From the NCBI GenBank assembly GCA_964633285.1, contig CAZWGA010000009.1, positions 1-64,000 on the forward strand: a DNA stretch of 64,000 nucleotides, given 5' to 3'. This document shows, one piece after another, positions 57,624 to 64,000 of the stretch. The DNA is from 20CM-2-55-15 sp964633285. Its GTDB lineage: Bacteria > Acidobacteriota > Terriglobia > 20CM-2-55-15. A program made the translations under genes and the position numbers. Position 1 is the first letter of the stretch. Each line of letters begins with the position of its first letter. Below the pieces are notes generated by a model. The model was not told the origin of the DNA. It worked only from the letters and a program-made list of their open reading frames with translations, and did not search any database.

Positions 57624-58589
57624 ATGGCATACGTCTCTCCGGTTTTTACGGAATATGAGCAGGAAGTGATTCGCGAGCTTGCTTTGCATCGGGCGCAGCC
57701 CAATGCCGTTCAGCGTTTGCTCGAAGGCGCGGGACGTCCGATGGCAAAGCTTTTGACTCTCGGCAGGAATTCCAGAAGCCGCGCGCTTCGGGGTATTGCG
57801 GATCACGTCCATGGCTGGATTGAAGAAGGCCTGATCAAAACCTTCCGGGCGGCCAACAAGCTCGCAAACACCAGAGACATTGCAAAGCGCTACGCCGCGC
57901 GCGGCATTCGTGTTGGAGACGACTTCGAATCCCTCCGATACATGCCCTTAAGCCAGCTCGACGCCGTCGCCGATTCGTTTCGGTGGAGCAGCACGGTTCT
58001 GCTTGGCGCTGAAGGCGTGCTCCTTGGGAGTGCGACAACACTGGCTGAAGGTATTCCAGGCGCGCAACTGGTGATTCCGTCTCTCATTCTCACAGACGTT
58101 ACGTCGTCAATGACTCTGCTCTCACGGCACACGTGCAGGATTGCCACGGCGTATGGATACTCTTCAAAGAATCCGCAAAACCTTCCCCATCTGGTGGCCG
58201 CAATGGCTCCTCCATCGGAAACCAGCGACGAAGGATACCTTGCTTTGAAAACCGCAGTCGTCACGTCCATTCACGAATCCGGACAATTCATGGCACGCAC
58301 GGCAGGAATGGTTCTCGACCGCCAATTGCTCGAACGCGAGGCCCCGCAAATGATACGGCTCATCACGTATGTCGCGGATCGTCTCGGCATTGTTATCACA
58401 CAAAAGGAGCTGGGTATCCTGGTTCCTGTTGCCGGCGCGGTCCTCAACAGCAGCATCAACATTGCGTTCCAGCAAGTGGGGCATCACACAGCCAAAGACT
58501 ATTTCCGGCGGTTGCTTCTGGAAGATCGATACGGCGAAGAACTCGTCTCTTATGCGATCCAGCAGGAGATGGAAGCGCTGCGGAGATGA
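57624..58589 (+). CDS. EcsC family protein
   Basis: A 321-residue protein of the EcsC family, named from a Bacillus ABC-exporter partner. Text: FTEYEQEVIRELALHRAQPN, IADHVHGWIEEGLIKTFRAA, LDAVADSFRWSSTVLLGAEG, GIPGAQLVIPSLILTDVTSS (hydrophobic core), TRIATAYGYSSKNPQN-like repeat and LGIVITQKELGILVPVAGAV. It has no clear signal peptide but three to four moderately hydrophobic helices, so it may be peripheral or membrane inserted. No Ecs transporter is in the window. Its role is unknown. Confidence 0.85.
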   Translation: MAYVSPVFTEYEQEVIRELALHRAQPNAVQRLLEGAGRPMAKLLTLGRNSRSRALRGIADHVHGWIEEGLIKTFRAANKLANTRDIAKRYAARGIRVGDDFESLRYMPLSQLDAVADSFRWSSTVLLGAEGVLLGSATTLAEGIPGAQLVIPSLILTDVTSSMTLLSRHTCRIATAYGYSSKNPQNLPHLVAAMAPPSETSDEGYLALKTAVVTSIHESGQFMARTAGMVLDRQLLEREAPQMIRLITYVADRLGIVITQKELGILVPVAGAVLNSSINIAFQQVGHHTAKDYFRRLLLEDRYGEELVSYAIQQEMEALRR

Positions 58590-58595
58590 GTCCCG

Positions 58596-60050
58596 TTAGT
58601 ACCCCTTAACCACCACTTTTACCAGCCGTCCCCCTGTAATCGGCTGGTCCACAGCCATGCGATTCAATACTGCCAGGTCATCCGCGGAGACACGCGGGTT
58701 GTTCTCCCGGTTCGCGAGGGAAGTAATCGTATCCCGATCCTGCGCGGTGTAAATCTTCAGGCGATCGGGTTGCACACGCAGAATGCGTTGTTCCGTGACC
58801 CGGTCGAAGGATCGAATCGATCGTTCAAGCTGCGGGCCAAATCGTCTGAGATCCCCGGCAATTCCCAGAATCTGAAACAACTGATTTCGATACTCGATGA
58901 ATCCCGCGACAGCGGCCCTCTCGCTTTGGCCATTCTGGGCAGGCAGGACGTATGTTGCAACCACAGCAGGGTTGCCGTTGATGTTGACGTCCTCAGCCGC
59001 CTGGGGCCGCATTCCTCTCGACTCGAGCATTCGAACATACTGAGCCGCTGAAGTGCCCCGCGGAACTTTTGCGACGCTCAGTTGAAGCTGTGCGCCCTGT
59101 CCGGGATCCGTGGCGACAACGGCCTCATGTGTATTATCGACGCGCCAGCTTCCGGGAAAATCAATCTGAAACTGAAGCGAAGGATGATAAAACCGGACGC
59201 CTTCCGAAAAGCCGTCGCGTGGATCGTTCCCGAACACGACTCCATCGATGGCTCGCAGGAATGAATCGCGATTCACGGCCATGCGTTGATCAGTGAGCCC
59301 GAGCATGCGAATCCAGTCTGCCGCGAGCATGCGTGTAGTGGCGACGCGTTCGGGAGGATCCGGGTGCGTGGATAACCAGCCTGGGATCGTTTCCCGATCG
59401 TTCGCAGCGGAAAGCCGGCCCAGCACGTCGAAGAAGTTACTCACCTGACGGGAATCGTAAGCCGCTCGGGAGGCGTACTCGACGCCGAGACGGTCCGCTT
59501 CCCTTTCGTCGTCGCGGCTGAAACGAAGAAACATGACGCTGACTCCGCTCTGGGCAAGATTTCCAAACTGTCCGAACGTGGGAGACAGCGCGCCTCCGAC
59601 ATTCAATCCAAGCTGGGCCAGTTGTTGCCGGGTAATCTGCCGAACGGAATGACGTGCGGTGACGTGACCCACTTCGTGTCCCATCACGCCTGCCAGTTCC
59701 GCTTCGTTGCCGAGATAAGCAAGAATGCCGCGCGTGAGATACACGTAGCCGCCGGGAATGGCAAATGCATTCACGACAGGTGAATCGACGACGGTGAAAT
59801 GCCATTCCAGATTCGGACGGTGAGACACAGCCACGAGCTTGCTGCCTGCCGCTCGCACGTAATCCTGCAACGCGGGGACGTCCACAACGCCGTATTCTTC
59901 GCGGACCTGCGGATCCGACTGCTGGCCCATCGCGATTTCTTCACTCTCGGAAACAAGAACGATCTGCCGCTTTCCCGTAACAGGATTTCGCGCACAACCC
60001 AACGCGGCTGCAAGAACCACACTCAGAGCAAATAGAATCCTTTTCTTCAT
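58596..60050 (-). CDS. M48 family metalloprotease, BepA-like
   Basis: A 484-residue secreted protease. Lipoprotein-like signal (LFALSVVLAAALGCARNP, lipobox ALGC) followed by the M48 domain with the zinc motif HEVGHVTARHSVR, and upstream NAFAIPGGYVYLTRGILAYL and later the Glu of EREADRLGVEYASRAAYD. A TPR-like or extension region of about 200 residues follows, and the C-terminal part (IYTAQDRDTITSLANRENNP) resembles a LysM-like unit. BepA-type proteases clear misfolded outer-membrane proteins. It overlaps no neighbour; its tail is 6 bases from the EcsC stop. Confidence 0.9.
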   Translation of the reverse strand: MKKRILFALSVVLAAALGCARNPVTGKRQIVLVSESEEIAMGQQSDPQVREEYGVVDVPALQDYVRAAGSKLVAVSHRPNLEWHFTVVDSPVVNAFAIPGGYVYLTRGILAYLGNEAELAGVMGHEVGHVTARHSVRQITRQQLAQLGLNVGGALSPTFGQFGNLAQSGVSVMFLRFSRDDEREADRLGVEYASRAAYDSRQVSNFFDVLGRLSAANDRETIPGWLSTHPDPPERVATTRMLAADWIRMLGLTDQRMAVNRDSFLRAIDGVVFGNDPRDGFSEGVRFYHPSLQFQIDFPGSWRVDNTHEAVVATDPGQGAQLQLSVAKVPRGTSAAQYVRMLESRGMRPQAAEDVNINGNPAVVATYVLPAQNGQSERAAVAGFIEYRNQLFQILGIAGDLRRFGPQLERSIRSFDRVTEQRILRVQPDRLKIYTAQDRDTITSLANRENNPRVSADDLAVLNRMAVDQPITGGRLVKVVVKGY

Positions 60051-60078
60051 GTCTCCGGCCTGCTGATATTTTAGTCAG

Positions 60079-61446
60079 ATGATTCCCATTCTCGTGATCC
60101 TTCTCCTCATCGTGGTCAATGGCGTGTTTGTCATGGCCGAAATGGCGCTTGTTTCCTCACGGAAAGCCCGGCTTCAGCAACTGGCCAACGAAGGCAACAT
60201 CGGCGCCCAAACAGCTCTCGATCTCTCATCGAGCCCCGAACGATTTCTCGCCACGACGCAGATCGGCATCACACTCATCGCGATTTTGACGGGCGCCTAT
60301 GGAGAAAGGACTCTAACCGAACGCCTTTCATCGTATTTTTCCGTGTTTCCCGATTTAACCCGGTATCGGGAGAGCCTTGCGTTTGGAATCGTCGTTATGG
60401 GGATCACGTATGTATCGCTCGTCGTCGGGGAGCTTCTTCCAAAGCGCCTGGCGTTGTTCAGCTCCGAAAACATCGCGTCGCTGATGGCCGGTCCCATGCG
60501 ATTCGTCTCGCGGCTTTGTTCTCCGCTTGTCGCAGTGATCAACGGCTCGACTCAGGTCATTATCGGCGCGGTAGGCCTGCAACCCTCCGAGGAACCTCCG
60601 GTAACGGAAGAAGAAATCAAAGTCATGATGGAACAGGGCACCGAAGCCGGTGTCTTCGAAGAAGCCGAACATGACATCGTGAAGAGCATCTTCAAGCTCG
60701 GCGATCGCGCCGTCAGCGCTTTGATGAGGCCGCGCCGCGAAGTGGTGTGGCTGGATATTGACGATTCGTTTGCGGAAAACCAGAAGAAGCTCGCGGCGTC
60801 GCTCTATTCCCGGTTTCCGGTTGCGCATGGAAGTCTGGATAACGTTATCGGCGTGATTCAGGCGAAGGACCTCCTGACCCGGTGTCTTGCCGGATCCCGC
60901 ATCGATCTTCGTGACAACGTTCGGCCTCCACTCTTTGTCCCTGAAGCCGTCCCTGCGCTGCAACTTCTTGAGATGTTCAAAAAGTCGCGGACTCACATGG
61001 CTCTGGTTGTGGATGAATACGGAGGCGTGGAGGGACTGGTAACGCTGAACGATATTCTCGAGGATCTGGTAGGTGACGTAGCTCTCGTCGATATGCCTCA
61101 GGAGAAACAAATCGTTCACAGGCCCGATGGATCAATGCTCGTCGACGGAAAGCTTCAGATCGACAAATTGAAAGAGGCATTGAATGCCGCATCTCTGCCT
61201 GAGGAGGAATCGGGACGGTATCAGACTCTCGGTGGTCTGGCGATGCTGCAGATCGGCCGCGTCCCGGTCACCGGCGATACATTCGCAACCGCGGGCTATC
61301 GGTTTGAAGTGGTGGACATGGATGGAAAGAGAGTGGATAAAGTGCTGGTGTCGCGCCTTCCTTCCGATGAATCCGCCGAGACGCTTAGAAACTACTCTGA
61401 CAAACCTGAGAGTAAGAACGAAAACCCAGATCCAGACCGCCGATAG
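60079..61446 (+). CDS. CNNM/CorC family transporter (hemolysin C-like)
   Basis: A 455-residue membrane protein. DUF21 (CNNM) transmembrane domain at about residues 1-190 (LLLIVVNGVFVMAEMALVSS, ATTQIGITLIAILTGAYGE, AFGIVVMGITYVSLVVGELL), then paired CBS domains (LMRPRREVVWLDIDDSF, MALVVDEYGGVEGLVTLNDIL), then a CorC_HlyC domain at the end (GGLAMLQIGRVPVTGDTFAT). Relatives are linked with magnesium or cobalt efflux. The ATG has no clear ribosome binding site, and TATTTT ends 6 bases before it. The C-terminal 62 bases overlap the convergent large surface protein. Confidence 0.93.
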   Translation: MIPILVILLLIVVNGVFVMAEMALVSSRKARLQQLANEGNIGAQTALDLSSSPERFLATTQIGITLIAILTGAYGERTLTERLSSYFSVFPDLTRYRESLAFGIVVMGITYVSLVVGELLPKRLALFSSENIASLMAGPMRFVSRLCSPLVAVINGSTQVIIGAVGLQPSEEPPVTEEEIKVMMEQGTEAGVFEEAEHDIVKSIFKLGDRAVSALMRPRREVVWLDIDDSFAENQKKLAASLYSRFPVAHGSLDNVIGVIQAKDLLTRCLAGSRIDLRDNVRPPLFVPEAVPALQLLEMFKKSRTHMALVVDEYGGVEGLVTLNDILEDLVGDVALVDMPQEKQIVHRPDGSMLVDGKLQIDKLKEALNAASLPEEESGRYQTLGGLAMLQIGRVPVTGDTFATAGYRFEVVDMDGKRVDKVLVSRLPSDESAETLRNYSDKPESKNENPDPDRR

Positions 61447-64000
61447 AAGACCCACCCTGATAGCCCTGGCCACGGGAGTAGAGGTTGCCGAAGGCGGACG
61501 CCACGCCGTAAAAACCTCCATCGGGATCGATCTGAACAAAGTAGGAGTTGCCCGGAGTCAGGTTAATCGTCGCACGCAGCCTTGCATTCAGCAGCACTGG
61601 GCTGGAGGTACTTCCGTTCAAGCCGGCCGGAACTGCCACCGTACCCGAACCGATTACCGGACCGTTCAACGCCCCCGAAAGTATATGGACGTTGAGAGTG
61701 TTGGCGGGAGCGCTTCCGTTTCCGGTGAGGAACAAATCCACCGAACTCAGGTTGCTGGATATCGGCGTGAAGCCTTGCGCAACGCCGCCCGTGGCATTGA
61801 TTCCAAGATCCACACCAAAGGGGCCGGTGAAAGCCTGATCGGTTGTTTCGACCAGGTTACAGCTTTGCACGGGAGCGCTGAGCCTCACGTTGCTGAATGT
61901 CTGGCTCGAGAAGGAATACAAGCCGACGCGGCCGCCGGCAAACGAAGCGGTCGTCAGTGTGGTGGCCGGCGTCGAAGATCCATTCAAGTAGACCGAATAA
62001 GTGTTCCCCGAAACCTTGATCTTCAAATGGATGTTCGTGTACGTACTGAACAAGAATGACGCGATGTTCGTGGGCGCACTCACCGATCCATTAACGATAG
62101 TGTGCCAGTAGAGGCCGCTGTAGCTGGATGAGGCGCCTCCCGTAACGAGCAGGACGCCGTTCTGGTTATTCGAGCTTCTCAGCCAGATGCCGCCATCGAA
62201 TACGGAGTTGACATCCAGATCGACGGTGAAATCCGTCACGCTATACGGCAGACCCGTGTATGTCAGCGGGCTATTGTTTGGCGATTGCGAACTGTATCGG
62301 CCACCGGATGCGGTCCAGTTGCCCGCCTCATTTCCCCATGAATCGGAAGCAACCGTGGCGAACGTATCGTTGAAGAGGATCGAATTCGTCGTTCCACTGA
62401 CCAGCAGGTTCATGATGAAGTCATTACTGCCTGGGAGGTACGTGTAGTCTCCGGCAACCGTCACAGTGGCATCGCCGAACACGGTCACCGGTGTGGTCAG
62501 ATCAAAACTTCCATTGATGAAGGCGTTGGTGGAGAACGTGACGTTACTCGTGCCGGCAACTTCAAAGTTCTGGAAATGAGAATTGTTGCTTGATGCCGGA
62601 TTCGCAAAACTCACTGTCTGGGCGGAACCGCCGTTCATCACGACCCTGTGCGTTCCCGATGCCGCGAAACTCGCCGCGTTGGAAGACGACTGCGTGAAAT
62701 TTCCTTTCACATACATCACACCTGCAGTAAGGAACGTATCTTCACTGCCGCCGTTGAACGTCGCATTCCCATTCACGGTCATCACACCGTTCGAACTCTG
62801 CATCTTCAGAACGCCGGATCCTGTCGATGAGTAGTTACCGCCGACGGCGGCCGTTCGTCCGTTGAGATCGAGGCTGCCCGACACGGTCACCGAACCCGAC
62901 GCGGTCAAGTTACCGGTAATGACGGCCGACCCGGTGACAGTCAGATTGTTAACACTGCCCGAGATGAACTTGTTCGATCCGGTCATCGCAACCGTGCCAG
63001 AGACTTGTCCGGAGGCTGTCAGGTTTCCATTCACGGTGAGAGTGTTCGTGGATACCCCCACCGTCGCGCCGGGCAGCACGGTGACGTCTCCAACACTGGC
63101 GTTCGCCAGCAGGACGGGTTGATTTGCGGTCGCAGGAACGACCACACGATCGGTTAACGTTGGAACTCCGGAAGGCGACCAGTTGTTGGCCTGGGCCCAG
63201 TCTCCGGGATTCGGGGCATTTCCGCCAAGCCAGAATCGGTCTGCCGGGCCGGTCACCGTGAACGCGATATTGCCACTTGTTCCGGCGGCAGTCATCACGT
63301 AGACGTTTCTCAAACCTTGAGGCGTCTCGGACGAGGCGATAAGCAGCGTCGCTGTGATCGATGTCGAGCTGTTTGCACTCACCTGGGCCGGTGTGACACC
63401 CAGGCCGTTGACAACAACTGTCGTTGCTCCGGGAATAAAATTCGTTCCTGTCAACGTCACCGGAACGTATGTACCCTCCGAGCCCGCGGCGGGACTAATC
63501 GAAGTCAGTGTCGGCGCTACCAGGGTATTGATCGTAAATGTAAGCGATGAGCTCGTTCCCATGGCAGTGGTGACTGTGATGGAACGGCTACCGGTGGCGG
63601 ACGCGTCAATCGTAAAGTTCGCAAGAAGAGTGTTGGGTCCCGTTACGGTAACAGAACTCACGGTGAGTCCGGTCCCGCTCGCCAATACTGCGGTGGAGCC
63701 GGGGATGAAGTTCTGGCCTGTGAGCGTAATCGAAATCGTGGCACTGGGTGATCCTGAAGCCGGACTTAACGAAGTGAGAACGGGAGATGGGATCGATCCC
63801 GGAACGAGTCTTCGGATGGCGATAGCGTCAGTTGCATAAAGAGTAGATCCGTCACCCCAGAGTCCGGTAACCGCACCGAATCTGGCCAACGGACCGACGC
63901 CGTCCTCGGATCCCTCGACTTCGTTTACACCGGCGACGGTCGTGACTACGCCACTCGCAAGCACAATCTTGCGGATTGCGTGATAATCGGCAACGTACAG
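61385..64000 (-). CDS. Large NHL/IPT surface protein (5' partial)
   Basis: The visible part is 871 codons and continues beyond the right edge; the frame is open there (LYVADYHAIRKIVLASGVVT). It begins with NHL-type beta-propeller repeats (NEVEGSEDGVGPLARFGAVT), then two IPT/TIG Ig-like domains (PVLTSLSPASGSPSATISIT, then APTLTSISPAAGSEGTYVPV), a long beta-helix-like region of short repeats (NLTVTGSAVITGNLTASGSV, TFNGGSEDTFLTAG), a laminin-G/concanavalin-like domain (SVTDFTVDLDVNSVFDGGIW) and a choice-of-anchor-like end with LGINATGGVAQGF. It has few Cys and many Ser/Thr/Gly, as secreted adhesins have. The true start lies outside the window. It overlaps the CNNM gene by 62 bases. Confidence 0.85.
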   Translation of the reverse strand: MYVADYHAIRKIVLASGVVTTVAGVNEVEGSEDGVGPLARFGAVTGLWGDGSTLYATDAIAIRRLVPGSIPSPVLTSLSPASGSPSATISITLTGQNFIPGSTAVLASGTGLTVSSVTVTGPNTLLANFTIDASATGSRSITVTTAMGTSSSLTFTINTLVAPTLTSISPAAGSEGTYVPVTLTGTNFIPGATTVVVNGLGVTPAQVSANSSTSITATLLIASSETPQGLRNVYVMTAAGTSGNIAFTVTGPADRFWLGGNAPNPGDWAQANNWSPSGVPTLTDRVVVPATANQPVLLANASVGDVTVLPGATVGVSTNTLTVNGNLTASGQVSGTVAMTGSNKFISGSVNNLTVTGSAVITGNLTASGSVTVSGSLDLNGRTAAVGGNYSSTGSGVLKMQSSNGVMTVNGNATFNGGSEDTFLTAGVMYVKGNFTQSSSNAASFAASGTHRVVMNGGSAQTVSFANPASSNNSHFQNFEVAGTSNVTFSTNAFINGSFDLTTPVTVFGDATVTVAGDYTYLPGSNDFIMNLLVSGTTNSILFNDTFATVASDSWGNEAGNWTASGGRYSSQSPNNSPLTYTGLPYSVTDFTVDLDVNSVFDGGIWLRSSNNQNGVLLVTGGASSSYSGLYWHTIVNGSVSAPTNIASFLFSTYTNIHLKIKVSGNTYSVYLNGSSTPATTLTTASFAGGRVGLYSFSSQTFSNVRLSAPVQSCNLVETTDQAFTGPFGVDLGINATGGVAQGFTPISSNLSSVDLFLTGNGSAPANTLNVHILSGALNGPVIGSGTVAVPAGLNGSTSSPVLLNARLRATINLTPGNSYFVQIDPDGGFYGVASAFGNLYSRGQGYQGGSSIGGLDLGFRSYSQVCQSSF

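Noticed and set aside
1..64000. tRNA, rRNA, CRISPR, transposase and phage genes
   Set aside because: I read both strands for tRNA-like cloverleaf ends, array-like repeats and transposase or integrase motifs and saw none.

Overview
The window reads as one continuous stretch of a moderately GC-rich, Gram-negative-type bacterial chromosome. It has a complete Tol-Pal envelope operon, lipoproteins, a large Oar-like TonB-dependent receptor with a carboxypeptidase-like N-terminal domain, and DUF1549/DUF1501 proteins. Together with coenzyme F420 genes, a winged-helix regulator paired with a small membrane protein, and many two-component and sigma54 regulators, this gene mix best fits an acidobacterium (phylum Acidobacteriota), probably from soil. 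That placement is inferred from protein style and gene content only; no rRNA is present. I saw no tRNA, rRNA, CRISPR array, transposase or prophage, so this looks like core chromosome with a few degraded patches.

Layout. 1-5.0 kb: the 3' end of accA, a membrane protein, a dual-specificity phosphatase, small secreted and membrane proteins, a winged-helix regulator coupled to YjbQ, then a decayed patch (membrane reading frames without a good start, and a frameshifted DUF2283 remnant). 5.0-10.5 kb (minus strand): tolQ-tolR-tolA-tolB-pal-cpoB followed by ssb. 10.5-14.9 kb: recN, a bifunctional-nuclease-family gene, and a DedA/lysyltransferase fusion. 14.9-17.8 kb (minus): the coenzyme F420 genes cofD-cofC-cofE-npdG. 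17.8-23.2 kb: DUF2267, a coiled-coil protein, a hydrolase, a zinc-ribbon protein, hemF, an M20 peptidase and a lone receiver protein. 23.4-27.1 kb: a histidine kinase with a degenerate ATPase domain, an NtrC-type regulator with a changed Walker B motif, and a LIC_10091-family protein. 27.2-35.3 kb: GNAT, TEX30-like hydrolase, glgP, a class V aminotransferase, UPF0182 and HAD proteins. 35.3-44.8 kb: DUF72, moaA, recQ, a glyoxalase-fold protein with a histone-like basic tail, a lipoprotein, a hydroxyacid dehydrogenase, a GAF-sigma54 activator, DUF2461, and a second LIC_10091 paralogue. 44.9-51.2 kb: a DUF1549-DUF1501 pair, cupin, and a four-domain lactamase-fold/receiver/cNMP/GGDEF protein. 51.3-57.6 kb: the TonB-dependent receptor, a perfect 34-bp hairpin, and cofG-cofH. 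57.6-64 kb: EcsC, an M48 protease, a CNNM/CorC transporter and the C-terminal part of a large NHL/IPT surface protein that runs off the end.

Working together: the six cof/npd genes in two places (14.9-17.8 and 55.2-57.6 kb) supply nearly everything for making and reducing F420. The Tol-Pal operon serves outer-membrane constriction. A recurring feature is a -10 box ending 6-9 nt before the start codon with no clear ribosome binding site in front of about ten genes, suggesting that leaderless mRNAs are common here. No single region is obviously a wholly new system. The strongest candidates for new biology are the degenerate two-component pair, the four-domain diguanylate cyclase, the DedA-lysyltransferase fusion and the leaderless promoter class.
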